The notes under the pieces were generated by a model that searched no databases, had not been told where the DNA came from, and saw only the letters and a program-made list of their open reading frames with translations. Positions 22,995 to 34,641 of a stretch of DNA of 64,000 bases are shown in pieces. The DNA comes from Rhabdophis nuchalis (taxonomy: Eukaryota; Chordata; Lepidosauria; Squamata; Natricidae): contig CM077647.1 in NCBI GenBank assembly GCA_039707465.1, positions 118,298,610-118,362,609 of the forward strand, written 5' to 3'. Both the position numbers and the translations under genes were made by a program. Within the stretch, counting starts at the first letter, position 1. Each line of letters starts with the position of its first letter.

Positions 22995-23650
22995 TACACA
23001 CAACCACCATATAACCCTCAACCTACCTACCTACTGTATTTCTCCCTCTCTATCTATCCCTCTACCTACCTACATACTGTATTTCTACCTTTTCCCCTCT
23101 ATCTATCTACCTACCTACCTACCTACTGTATTTCCCCCTCTCTATCCCTCTACCTACCTACCTACTGTATTTCTCCCTCTCTCTCTATTCCTCTACCTAC
23201 CTACCTACTGTATTTCCCCTTCTCTATCCCTCTACCTACCTATCTACTGTATTTCTCCCTCTCTCTCTATCCCTCTACCTACCTACCTACTGTATTTCTC
23301 CCTCTCTCTCTATTCCTCTACCTACCTACCTACTGTATTTCCCCCTCTCTATCCCTCTACCTACCTACCTACTGTATTTCTCCCTCTCTCTCCATCCCTC
23401 TACCTACCTACCTACTGTATTTCTCGCTATCTATCTATACACCTACCTACCTACAAACCTACTGTATTTCTTCCTCTCTATCTATCCCCCTATCTACCTA
23501 CCTACATACCTACTGTGCTGTTCCCTATCTATCTATTCCCCTACCTACCAACCTACCTACCGTATTTCTCCCTATCTATCGCTCTATCTACATACCTACC
23601 TACCTACTGTATTTCTCCCTATCTATATATTCCCCTATTTACCTACCTAC
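22995..23650 (+). repeat. CTAC/TCTA-rich minisatellite
   Basis: More than twelve units of roughly 40-49 bp, each combining ctctctatccc, (ctac)3-4 and tgtatttctccc. The open frame across it (22863-23663) only reflects the repeat. The same unit occurs on the opposite strand at 29735-30220. Confidence 0.9.
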
Positions 23651-23654
23651 TATA

Positions 23655-23965
23655 ATACAATAATACAATAGCAGAGTTGGAAGGGACCTCGGAGGTCATC
23701 TAGTCCAACTCCCTGCCTAGGCAGGAAGCCCTATACCATTTCAGACAAATGGCTATCCAACATCTTCTTGAAGACATGCAATGTTGGGGCATTCACAACT
23801 TCTGGAGGCAATTTCTCTTCCACTGGTTAATTGTTCTAACTGTCAGGAAATTTCTCCTCAGTTCTAAGTTGCTTCTCTCCTTGGTTAGTTTCCACCCATT
23901 ACTTCTTGTTCTGCCCTCAGGTGCTTTGGAGAATAGTTTGACTCCCTCTTCTTTGTGGCAACCCT
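23655..23965 (-). mobile_element. CR1 LINE 3'-end fragment, copy 1 of a tandem pair
   Basis: Reverse-strand CR1: gcagagttggaagggacc, ggtcatctagtccaactccc, catcttcttgaagac, ttccactggttaattg and gtttccacccatta. It is inserted in the minisatellite, and minisatellite units flank it on both sides. Confidence 0.9.
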
Positions 23966-24000
23966 CTCTCTCTATTCCCCTATCTACCTACCTACTGTAA

Positions 24001-24195
24001 TACAATAGCGGAAGGGACCTCGGAGGTCATCTAGTCCAACTCCCTGCCTAGGCAGGAAGCCCTATACCATTTCAGACAAATGGCTATCCAACATCTTCTT
24101 GAAGACTTGCAGTGTTGGGGCATTCACAACTTCTGGAGGCAACTTCTGTTCCACTGGTTAATTGTTCTCACTGTCTGGAGGAGAATAGTTTGATT
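24001..24195 (-). mobile_element. CR1 LINE 3'-end fragment, copy 2 of a tandem pair
   Basis: It starts with the same tacaatagc and gaagggacctcggaggtc and stays almost identical to the first copy for about 190 bp, then breaks off after a partial gagaatagtttgattcc. The flanking cccctatctacctacctact recurs too, so minisatellite and CR1 were duplicated together. Confidence 0.85.
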
Positions 24196-24516
24196 CCAGT
24201 GCCTTTTTGGCCCTAAGAGGCCCCCGTAGTTAATGACTGTTGGTGGGCGGAGTTACAGGGAGTAAAAACATTTTTCAGTTAGTACCTTTTATTTGTGTTT
24301 ATTTTACACATGATACACGTGTGCTAGGCACAAAATGAGTAACTATTCTATTATCGGAAGTCCTTGGCTACATTGTGTGAAAGCTTGGTATAAATCCGTC
24401 CAGTAGTTTTTGAGATTAGTGGATTCGTACAAACTATTTTACATTTTTATTTATATAGATGTAGCATTGTGGAGTATTTATTTTCTTCATTTTTTTTCTT
24501 CATTTTAAAAGCAGTA

Positions 24517-24879
24517 TACAGGTGAAACTCGAAAAATTAGAATGCAATCAATAGGATTGTACATAGAATAATATCAGACCTCTGAAAAGTATGAGTACAT
24601 ATGTATAAGTACATATGTAAAAGTATAAGTCCAATATTGTTCTATGTACAATCTTTGTTTTATTGATTGCATGTAATATTCTAATTTTCTGAGATTGTGG
24701 ATTTGGGGTTTTCATAAGATGTATGCTATAATCATCGCAATTATGACAAATCACGGCTTGAACTATCTTGCTTTGCATGTACTGAGTCTTATCTCATATA
24801 TTAGTTTCACCTTTTAAGTTGCATTACTGAAATAAATGAACTTTTGCACAATATTCTAATTTTTCAAGTTTCACCTGTA
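24517..24879. mobile_element. Mariner-like MITE (TA-flanked)
   Basis: Terminal inverted repeats tacaggtgaaactcgaaaaa (left) and ttttcaagtttcacctgta (right), each ending at TA, with attctaat just inside. The interior has its own inverted repeat: gcaatcaat..attgtacatagaa near 24543-24570 and ttctatgtacaat..attgattgc near 24640-24670. About 360 bp and no transposase frame. Confidence 0.75.
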
Positions 24880-25097
24880 CACGTGATTACATTTTTCTTT
24901 TTCTTCCTTACATTTTTTTCCTGCCTTATATCTATTCTAACAAACTTTTTTGTTGTATATTTACAGGTGACTTTTTACATTTATGAATGAAAAAAATATT
25001 TAAATTGTTTTTTCAGAGTTGAAGGAGGCTGGGGAGTAAATAACTATACAAAATGGTTTCATATAGGATTTGTAAGAAAATGAAGAAATTATAGAGC

Positions 25098-26061
25098 TTA
25101 TTTATTTATTTATTTTATTTTATTAAATTTATACCCCGCCCTTCTCCTTGTTAGGACCCAGGGCGGTGCACAGGCATTATATAAAACCATAAATACAATA
25201 TACATCAATTAAAAATATATTAAATTAATTCACCCGTGCTAAAACCCATTATTAAAACCGTAACCAAATTATAATTTATATTTAAAAGTCAGACGCGGGG
25301 GGCTATCCTAGGCCGGCTTGTTGGAATAAGTACGTCTTAAGACGTTGGCGGAAGAGGCGGAGGTCCGAGGTAGTGCGAAGGTCGGGGGGTAGGTCGTTCC
25401 AGAGGGCCGGGCCCGCCACAGAGAAGGCTCTTCCCCTGGGTGTCGCCAGCCGGCATTGCCCAGCCGACGGCACCCAGAGTAGGCCCGCTCTGTGGGAGCG
25501 GACCGGACGAAGGGATGTATGGGGCAGGAGGCGGTCTCGTATATAGCTAGGCCCCGAGCCATGGAGCGATTTAAAGATGGTGGTCAACACCTTGAAGCGC
25601 ACTCGAAAGGCCACAGGCAGCCAGTGAAGCTCGCGCAGGAGAGGTGTTACGTGGGCTTGCCTTGAGGCACCCATAACCACCCGCGCGGCCGCATTCTGCA
25701 CTAACTGCAGCTTTCGAGTGCACCTCAAGGGGAGCCCCATGTAGAGAGCGTTACAGTAATCCAGCCGAGATGTCACGAGCGCTTGAGTGACTGTGCGAAG
25801 GGCCCCCCGGTCTAGTAAGGGGCGCAACTGGCGTATCAGGCGAACCTGATAGAACGCCCCCCTGGCCACGGCCGCCACATGGTCCTCCATGGACAGCCGG
25901 GAATCCAGAAGGACGCCCAAGTTGCGCGCCCTCTCCACGGGGGCAAGATGTTCGCCCCCAATGGCCAGTGTTAGATTTATCTGGCTAAACCGGGGTGCCG
26001 GAAACCACAGCCACTCGGTCTTGGACGGGTTGAGCCTGAGTTTGTTACTACCCATCCAGCT
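25098..26061 (-). mobile_element. 5'-truncated L2-type LINE
   Basis: The 3' UTR and AAAT-type tail lie at 25098-25300. The C-terminal coding part (26055-25303, 250 codons, no stop) follows from the LNPSKTEWLWFPA segment through PALWNDLPPDLRTT to the LAG-type C terminus. The element starts just after the codons for the WMGS region, so the endonuclease and the catalytic RT core are missing. The undamaged frame suggests a young insertion. Confidence 0.9.
25303..26055 (-). pseudogene. L2 LINE polyprotein C-terminal fragment
   Basis: An uninterrupted 250-codon C-terminal piece of the L2 polyprotein, corresponding to residues of about 842-1090 of the intact copy at 15714-18986. It lacks the endonuclease and the YADD box, so it cannot be functional. 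It keeps LAIGGEHLAPV, NLGVLLDSRLSM, TSRLDYCNALYMGLPLR and LLRELHWLPV. Confidence 0.9.
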
Positions 26062-27417
26062 TCAAGACAGTCTTTTCATTCTAAAAAATGCTCTCTTGAA
26101 ATTAACCTGTTTTCCATTATTTTGGAAGAAACAAAATCCATTCTTAGAACGATACAGGAAGAGTGGTAGAAATAAGCAATTTAAATTAAGAGTTAGGAGT
26201 CATCAGTTTAGGATTGCATACTTTTCCCCTTATTGTTACATCACTGTTTCCCTTCTGAACAGGAGTGTAGAGGAGTGCTTATTACATAAGGGGACTGTTG
26301 TATAGAATCGGCCTTTACATTTGTCTCAGTCTCAAGTGTAGCCAAAGCAGCTTCTGTGTCAATTTGATAAAGGCCGTCTCTGAGCTAAGGTAAATTTTGA
26401 AGGCACTCAGCAGAGGGAGCTGGCGAGGTGGCCATAAATAATGTTTTTAAAAATACGGTCTTCTTCCAGTTCCTATTTGCCTCCTATGAATTTCATGGAA
26501 ATGCCCATTCGTTTTCTTGGCAATTGTACATTTCCCCTGATTCCCCTATAGCAAGCCAAAGCATTCAGACATTTGCAATAATGCCTGTGTTCTATGTTCA
26601 TCCATTATTTTGATATAACAGTTCAGATACCATCGGCTAATGGCTAATAGACAGCGTCCTCTGAACCTGCATTGCTACAGATTGAGGCCAATGACTATAT
26701 CCTTGAATGTACTGAAGATTGTTTGTTACGCATCGATTGTGGGTTTTACTCTGTTAGTAAAACTCTGTTAGAAGTTTTTTTGTTTGTTGTTCTTGCTGTA
26801 AGTTGCCTTGCTTAAGATAGCCACATAAGCCAGGATGAAAGAAAAATATAGATCTAAAGTATTAAATGAAACATATGCAGCATCAGCCTTAGATGCATCT
26901 GTCATAGTGATTTGCCATATCTTTTGTTTCACTGCAGCTGCTTAAGAAAACCCTCTGTAGCTAACATTTCAACAACTTCCATATTACAAATATTAAATGT
27001 CAATCCTCCACCGCCCTATTTAAAAGTATCATATTGCTTAGCAACCTTAGACAGAGGCTGGTTTTGTCCTTTCTTCTTTAGCAGAGCTTTAAAGTTCTTA
27101 ATTCAAACAAGGATGTGATACTTAAATATACGTGGCAGTTTTATCCTATTGCCTATTTTGGAAAGTTAAAAATCTCATTATGCATCGTATAACATGCTAT
27201 CAATATACCTATGCTTTTGAATTCCCACCCAATTTAAGGGTCCCACCCATGAGCTTCATATTCTCAGCATAAACGTTTGCAAACCTAAAAGACAAACAAA
27301 ATAAAAGTGGGGAACAGTTTTTAAAAAAAATTAAAGACAAACATGGATTTGCGTAATCAAGATATCTCATTATTTCAGTCTGATTAAGCAAGTTATCTTA
27401 TATTCATTCCTGTGATA

Positions 27418-27694
27418 TTCTAGTGCAGTGTTAGCAAACCTTTTCGGCACCAAGTGCCGAAACGGGATCACACACACGACAAGGGAATGCCAGAAACTGG
27501 AAGAGCAGCTTCCAGTTTTCAGCATGCGCATGCGTTCTGGTCATCTGCTCTTCTGGTTTCTGGCGCTCCTGCACACACGAAGCAGGTGGTCAGTGCGCAT
27601 GTGTGTAGCAGAACCTGGAAGAACAACAGGTGATGATGGCTTTGTGTGCCACCTCCGGCACGCGTGCCATAGGTTCGCCATCTCTGTTCTAGTG
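27418..27694 (+). mobile_element. hAT-type MITE, gcgaac family (261 bp)
   Basis: Element 27426-27686 begins cagtgttagcaaacc and ends ggttcgccatctctg. It is flanked by the perfect 8-bp duplication ttctagtg (27418-27425 and 27687-27694). The right end has the family's ggcacgcgtgccatagg. The interior differs from the other copies. Confidence 0.9.
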
Positions 27695-27847
27695 AACATG
27701 AAAAGAAAAACATATCATTAAATTTGAGATCTGAAGCTAATTCTAATTCAAAACAATGTTTTAAATATAAAACATTGAAGAATTTTTGATCTAAAAGCAA
27801 AAAACACTATATTATATCTTATATATATCTAAACACTATATTATATC

Positions 27848-27885
27848 TTCCTCATATGAGATATATAGATATCTCATATGAGGAA
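27848..27885. repeat. Hairpin with perfect 17-bp arms
   Basis: 27848-27864 pairs perfectly with 27869-27885 around a 4-base loop (atag). It lies beside a direct repeat of aacactatattatatctt. Confidence 0.9.
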
Positions 27886-28024
27886 TGCAAATCAATGTTA
27901 TATAAAATGAGAAACAAGGAATTTTTTTTTAATGATGCTGACTACAAGGGTTATTTTGCTCATTTCCATGGGTGAACTCATTTACTTTATGTTGTATAAA
28001 TTAAATCATAGTATTGATAAGCAT

Positions 28025-28440
28025 ACCTAGAATATTGTGTTTAGTTCTGGCACACATTTTAGGAAGGAGTTTGATGAACTGAAGTGTGTTCAGAGAACAG
28101 CAGTTAAAATGTTAAGGGTTCTCCAAAGAAAATTCTATGAACCATTGAGGATGTTTAGTCTGAAGAATACTGTAGATATCATTATACTTGCTTTCATGTA
28201 TCTGAAAGGTTGGCATATGGAAGATAAGGCAAAAATTAGTAAGAAATAAAGGGTTAAAATTATAAAGAAGTAGAGTTTGGTTTGGTTAGACACCAGGAAA
28301 ATATTCCCAATGGTAAAGTTGTTCAACAATGGAATGAAATATAACTTTCAATTGGGCAAAATTGGAATGTATAGGGAACAAGTGAACCAAGGTAACTCAA
28401 ATGGGCTAATATATACAATGCTGGGACGCATGATACCTGC
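28025..28440 (+). mobile_element. CR1 LINE fragment (ORF end and 3' UTR, diverged)
   Basis: The sequence aatattgtgtttagttctgg, gtgttcagagaacagcag, gtctgaagaatac, ggttagacaccaggaaaat and aaagttgttcaacaatggaa follows the order of the CR1 3' region. It is heavily diverged with no useful frame. Confidence 0.65.
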
Positions 28441-29660
28441 AGGAAAGAAATTGGGGGAGGTTGTGGTCACTTCAGTATGACCACACCTTTCAACTACACT
28501 TCGCATAACTGTGTAGGATGTGTGGAATAAGGGAAGATGAGAGGATTGTATCCCCACCCTCTTCCCAACGCTCTCCAACACCTGTGACCAGTGAGCCGGT
28601 GCCAAGGTCTGATGAACAAGCAGCCATTGGTTACTTTGGAATGAATGCTGAAATGGGAATTTCTTAACAGTAGTTGGGGTGAAAGAAGGATGAGGGAACA
28701 ATTCAGATGCCTGCTGGCAAGGTAAGGCTGACTGGGACATACGAGCAGTCAACAGAGTGAGCACACTTCCTTCCTTCTTTGGGAACATACTAGAATGGGG
28801 TGGAGTTTTTCTTGCACTCCACAGCTCCCTTTATCCCCCCCCTTCCACCAACAAAATGGCGGGTAGATCATGGGTCAACTAAGAAGGGAAAGGAGAAGGC
28901 TTCAGCTGACTTTCCTGGGGGTCATGAGGGGAAAGAAAACACCTCTATTTTATTTGAAAAGAAAAATGATCCAACAGATCTATTTGTAGCTTCTTTTAAA
29001 AAGCTAACACACACTCAACAACGTGAACCCTCTGCACATGCCTCACCATCTGAATCATAGAAGCTGTACTGGTAAGCCAAGTCTTAGATCACCATACTAT
29101 TAATATGAAAAATGTATGGGCTGACATGACAAATGAGTCTAGAAGAAGTGGTGTTGAGTGATTGATCCTGAGGATTCAGCAAAAGGAAATTAAAGAACCA
29201 AAATGGCAACATGAAAAATAATGGTTGTGATCTACTGTGTACATTGTGCCTTGATGTTTATGAATGCTTTTCTCATTAGCAACCAGAGATATTGTCTAAC
29301 AAGATTGCTCTCATTTACATGAATAAGAAGGTGATATGTTTAATTTTTCTTATCAAAATTATGAAAGTATCAATCATATTCCTCTTTCTTAAAATAAAGA
29401 ACAGAAAACTAAGGGCCGTTTTCCAGAAAATGGAGCTGGTTTAAATTAAAATTATGAATCAGAATTCCTGCCTAAAATTTTACCTTAATCATAAAGTTCA
29501 GTGCTTTAGGCAATGCAAACCTCCAACTGAGATGAAAATAAGATAGATTTTGCTTATAGAATTGTAAGGATTACAGAGATTCTCAGATATGAAACACTTT
29601 GTAGTATTAATGTTGTAGTCTTTATTATAACCTCTAGATTGAAAATAAGCACAATAGGTA

Positions 29661-30744
29661 CCATATTTTTCAGAGTATAAGACACACTGGAGTATAAGAC
29701 ACACCCAGGTTTTGAAGAGGCGTTTTTTTAAAGTAGGTAGGTAGGTATAGGGATAGAGAGGGAGAGAGAGAAATACAGTAGGTAGGTAGGGAGAGAGAGA
29801 GAGAGAGAATAGGTAGGTAGCTAAGTAGTGGGGGAGGAGAGAAATACAGTAGGTAGGTAGGTAGGGAGACAGTGTGTAGTTAGGTAGGTAGGTACATAAA
29901 GGGATAGGGAGAGAGAAAGAAATACAGTAGGTAGGTAACTAGGGAGAGAGTGTGTGTGTAGATAGATAAGTAGGTAGAGGGATGGAGAGAGAGAAATAGA
30001 GAGAGAGAGAAATGCAGTAGATAGGTAGGGGGAGAGAAAGAGTAGGTAGATAGGTAGGTAGAGGGGAGAGAGAGAGAGAAATACAGTAGATAGGTAGGGA
30101 GAGAGTGTGTGTAGATAGGTAGGTAGAGGGATAGCGAGAGAAAAATAGAGAAATAGAGAGAGAGAAATACAGTAGATAGGTAGGGGGAGAGAGAGAGAGA
30201 GTAGGTAGGTAGGTAGATGTTTCCAGGTGTATTTACCCATGTGCTGGAGAAGGAAATCACTGACCACCTTTGGAACAAATCTTTGTTTCTGCAGGCACAG
30301 TACTTGACCAACGTAATTCATCAATCACACTAACTAAACAGCTTTCCGAAAGGGAAAAAAACCCTTTTTGCACTGTGCAAACCTCCCCCAAATGGCCGGT
30401 TTTTTGCAAAAATGGGCCCGTTTTTCTTCAAATAAAAGGCATGAATAGCCTTGGGGGGCTTACAGAGTGCTCCTGAGAGGGGGGGGCAAAAAGGAGGAAA
30501 AATGGCCCATTTCTTTCATGAAAACGGGTTGTTTTTTTGGTAAAAAAAATAGCATGCATAGCCTTATGGAGGCTTATAGAGTGCTGCTGGGGGCTGCGGG
30601 GGGCAAAAACGCCATGCTTTTTGCTCATTTCTGCCCTCCCCAGCCCTCAGGAGCTCTCTTGAAGCCTCAATGTATAAGATGCACTCAGATTTTCAGCCTC
30701 TTTTTAAAGGAAAAAAAGTGCATCTTATACTCCGAAAAATACGG
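29661..30744. mobile_element. TA-flanked MITE, ccgtattttt family (1.08 kb) with internal minisatellite
   Basis: The left terminus ccatatttttcagagtataa and the inverted right terminus (ttatactccgaaaaatacgg) share about 27 bp with few mismatches, and TA flanks each side (29659-29660, 30745-30746). A second inner gtataagacacac / gtataagatgcactc motif is present. Most of the left half is minisatellite (29735-30220). The right half (30230-30700) is G/C-rich with duplicated ggcttacagagtgct-like blocks. No transposase. Confidence 0.75.
29735..30220 (-). repeat. GTAG/GAGA-rich minisatellite
   Basis: Units of (gtag)n plus gggatagagagag plus aaatacagta, the reverse complement of the unit at 22995-23650. 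The long minus-strand open frames here are repeat artefacts. Confidence 0.9.
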
Positions 30745-32664
30745 TATTTCTTAACTAAATATCCTTAAAATGCAAAGCATATATCAAGATGCTAAGTATT
30801 CATTTTATTCCTATACTTAAATTATATGCCATCATTCTGTCTCTCCTGTCACTGAAGAGCTACATCTTGAGGAATCTCTCAATATATTGATCAAGACCAA
30901 ATAGCAAAGGCATGTATGAGTTAAGTTTTATTTATTTTTTAATATACAAAAAATGTCACTCGCATCACACGGTCTGCCCAAGACATTTCAATTTCTGAGG
31001 TAGATTAGCAAATTGTTCCCTCCTTGCTCAGCAGATTTGTTGTTCTTACTTAAGGTCAGTCAGCTTATTTTGACAGAAATTCCCAGAAACATCTCCCACC
31101 AGGCCAATTGAAATACGGTAATACATTAAATAGTAAATGTATCTATTTAACTAGGAAGAGCTAGTGGTGCCCTACTCTGAAGAAAATAAAATGCAATTCA
31201 GCAAATGCTTAATAATTTTTAAACTGTATAATTCCTAGATATTTACTGAAACCTTGCCTACCTCTCTGCATCTAATGAAGTAAGCTGTTGATCCCAAATG
31301 CTTTTGCCCCAATAAAGTTGATTAGCCGTGGTGGTGCTACTAGATTTCATGTTTATTTTGTTTCCATCGTCCAAAAAGACTCTTCTCGCCTATTTATTCC
31401 CATCCTTCTGGTTTTTGCCTACCCTTAAGTGTTTCATTAAGTATTGCTTTCAACAGTAGCATAGATAACATGCCTCAGTCTTAAATGGTTCCTTTTGAGG
31501 GGAGGTTAGTAGGGTTGTCATTAATTGTTGTTGTTTGCTGTTTAAGAACAGCTAATGTTGTTGTTTAAGAAGAGAAGGAGGTGGCCCTTGAAAAAAAAGG
31601 GAGGGACTAGGATTCATGTTCAGACTGCTCTTTGAATGAATAGAATTAAATTTCTTTTTTTTAATGGTGGTGAGCAAATGAACTCCTGAAAAAACGACTC
31701 TTGTACAACTTAAGAACACTTCAACTCAAAAGGTCTGATTTTAATTGTTACAATTGTTAATTAAGGATTTTGGAAGAACTATTCCCTTCTGAAAAAGATA
31801 CTGGACATATAGCCAAACAAACATAATTGCCTGCAATTATAGGTAGCTCAAAGTTTTAAATGATACTCCATCTGCAAAGATTTAGATCTGAATTTGCAAT
31901 AGTTTAGTGAGCTCTGAATAAAATGTCATGATAGTCAATATAGTGGAGTTGGGTTTTGTGAGTGAGTTATTATATTTAAAGTTTTCCATTACATCCACTA
32001 AACTCAATTTTAAAATCAATCCACTCACACTAAAATACTGCTTTTATTTCTTAGTTTGTTAGAAATTAAATAGTTCTAGCTGTCAAAGAAATTGTATGTC
32101 TCAATGAAATCTGCCTTTAATTGTAGCTTTAATTTTCTTGAGTTTCTCAGTAATCTGAATACTGTCAAACATGAATTTTATGATAACTTTAAGCCTTGGG
32201 ACATAAATGTAACAGTGTTTAAAGATGTTATATCATTTGAATCTGATAACAAATAATTTAAATAAATTGGCCTGAATAGCCTTTTTAATTTCAGAGACCA
32301 GTAAAGTTGACTATTACCTGTTTTCGGATTGTTTGCATTGTGGTAAAGTTTAACATATGGAATATTTATGTATATTCCTTCCAGCACTGCCATATATAAG
32401 GCATGTCAAAATGGGCTAGAGTAAGCATTCTGTGTTATTTTGGCACAATTATCCTATTTAAATATCTAAATTCATGTTATTATCTTGAATGTCACAAAAT
32501 ATTACCTTAGGGTATTCGTTATATCTTAGTTCTATTTTCCACTTTATATCCTGTATTCTTTGTTCTAAGTATATTCCTGGTTTGTTCATACCTGATGTGT
32601 TTTAAGAGGGATAAAAGTTTGACAAAAAAGCAAAATGAGATTTCCAATGGGGGGGGGGGGGAAA

Positions 32665-32850
32665 CAGAGGTGGGCTGCTGCCAGTTTAGACCGGTTTTGG
32701 GTGAACCAGTTGCTACGATTCTATGCAGTTTGGCGAACTGGCAAATCCCACCATTGGCTGGCGCTCGGCTCTCCGCCAGCCCACATCTTGGCCTTCACCT
32801 GTATTCTCCCCAGATGCTGGGCCTCACCAGCCTGAGGATGGGAGGCAACC
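32665..32850 (+). mobile_element. Truncated hAT-type MITE, ccggtt family
   Basis: It begins cagaggtgggctgctgcc after a G13 run, then agaccggtttt and gaaccagttgctac, matching the left part of the family seen at 37261-37518. No right terminus was found. The interior is GC-rich. Confidence 0.45.
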
Positions 32851-34438
32851 AGGGAGCATGAGGATATACCACCTGTATCTCTCCTCTGCCAGATGCCCTT
32901 GCCCCTACCTTGCCCACCGGCCGACACACTTCAGACAAGTGGGGGCTGTCACTGTAAGAATGATGCAAACCCCATGGGCTGCTGGAAGGGAAGGCTGATG
33001 GAAGGGAAGGAAGATCCGCTCCGGGCTTTCTGCGCTCAGCATGTATTTCCTTTAGACCTACCATTTTTAGAAAAGGAATCTAAGCACACCTTTTTTCATA
33101 AGGGAACTACATATAATTTTCTCTCTTTATCTATTGCAATATTTCTTAACATATTTTTATATTTTCTATTTATATAGATCTTACATGGCAACATATAAAA
33201 GAGATAGTTTCTTCCATCTTGTACAATTGAATTCCATTAGTGCAAGAAAGTTGTAAATTATCCATTGCAAGAATCTAGTTATATGATTCCCAAGAACTGG
33301 TCATGCATTTACTTCCCTCAGTTCCAATACTTATGGCTCCAGGAGGCTTTGTGCACATTCACAGGCACATAGTCTTGATCTTGATACCCATTCACTAGTG
33401 GAAACATTATGGAATTATCAAAAGATCCATCTGGCCCAAGCAGCTGTCCTGGCATTTTGTTCTCTGTTTGCTTGGGAAATTACAGACTTCATTGTTCTCT
33501 GGCAGACTTTTACTTTTGCTGCCACTACTTTTGATAGGGAAGGAAATAAGGACCAGCTGTCTAATAACTTTAATCAGAAAGTGTTTTACTCTTGCCCTCA
33601 ATAAGTTTCTACTTTTCGGGGGGGGGGGAGGGACTTGTCAGGGTGCAACAGTAATTTCTGGCTATAGACAGCATCTTAGAACAGTCCCAAACCCCCAAGC
33701 ACACCTGTTGGAACCAAGCCACGAAAATGGCTGGAGAGCACACGAGTGCGTGAAGCTCCATTTGCTAAAGTGGCATGCACACACGTGAAACCATCCCCTC
33801 TCTCCCCACCGCCACTGGCCCCAGCCTGCAAATCTGGAAATGTTATGGACCACTATCTTAGATTACATTATATTTATGTAAGTAGTTGTCTATTAGCTTT
33901 GTTATGCCTATATGATTGATTTTTAACATTCCAACAAATAATATTTTTTGCTAATGAATAATCTTTCAGATAGGAAATTAAGGTTCTACCACATACCAGA
34001 ATGTAATTGTGATCCGCTGTAAATCAAACAGTTGCCATTCTGTGTTGATGGCATTATTTCAAATTATTTTTAAGAATATTTTCTGCTTTTAAAATAAAAA
34101 TTCTGTCTCGGTTATTATGTTTATTTAAAATAAATTAACATTCAATTTTCCATTTTTAAAACATGGGTGCTTCACAAATTAAAATTTTAAAACTTTAAAA
34201 TTAGTGATTGTATTCCCTTAAAAAAGCAGAATGTATCAAGATCCTCAGCAATCCTTGTTTTTTAAAAGACAATTTGAATTTGATACCAAATTTGATATTT
34301 GTAGACCAGTAGTACAAAATTGGTATGTATATATTTTCCTTCTGCAGCATGAATTCATTATTAAGAGTAGGCAACAATATGATTTTGCCATAAACAAACC
34401 CAATTGTTTCTGTTGGCTCGTCCCATTTAGAAGAAGTT

Positions 34439-34641
34439 GATTAGGGCAGTGATGGCGAACATTTTGTGGCTCGTGTGAGGGTGAGGGTGAAAAATGGCCT
34501 CAAAAGAAGGCTGAAGTCAGCTAGCCAGCGCATGCATGCACGCTGGCCAGCTGACAGGGCAACGCCTCGCATGCCCAGACAAATGGCTCTGCGTGCCACC
34601 TGTGGCACGTGTGCCACAGGTTCGCCATCATGGGATTAGGG
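34439..34641 (+). mobile_element. hAT-type MITE, gcgaac family (187 bp)
   Basis: Element 34447-34633 begins cagtgatggcgaac and ends gttcgccatcatgg. It is flanked by the perfect 8-bp duplication gattaggg (34439-34446 and 34634-34641). It keeps gctagccagcgcatgc and gcgtgccacctgtggcac and is an internally deleted version of the 373-bp copy at 40406. Confidence 0.9.

Larger units (their letters stand above)
22905..24470. mobile_element. Unclassified dispersed repeat hosting a minisatellite
   Basis: The left end has ccagctatacccggccac and gcgttgctgtggc. The right end has ggtataaatccgtccagt, agtttttgagattagtgg and a tttatatag terminus. Both ends are motifs that I recognise as recurring together in squamate repeats, but I cannot name the class. 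Between them lie the minisatellite and two CR1 fragments, listed separately. Confidence 0.5.

Noticed and set aside
22863..23663. Open frame of 266 codons rich in Tyr, Leu, Ser and Pro
   Set aside because: It is produced entirely by the CTAC-rich minisatellite, with period-like peptide repeats. No start context or homologue.
26400..26640. Repeat-free, high-complexity stretch that might be a conserved noncoding element
   Set aside because: Conservation cannot be judged from one sequence. A multi-species alignment would be needed.
28348..28788. Minus-strand frame of 146 codons
   Set aside because: Overlaps CR1-derived sequence in part, no recognisable domain, no splice or promoter support.
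29821..30324. Long minus-strand frames at 29821-30324
   Set aside because: Reverse copy of the same minisatellite; repeat artefact.
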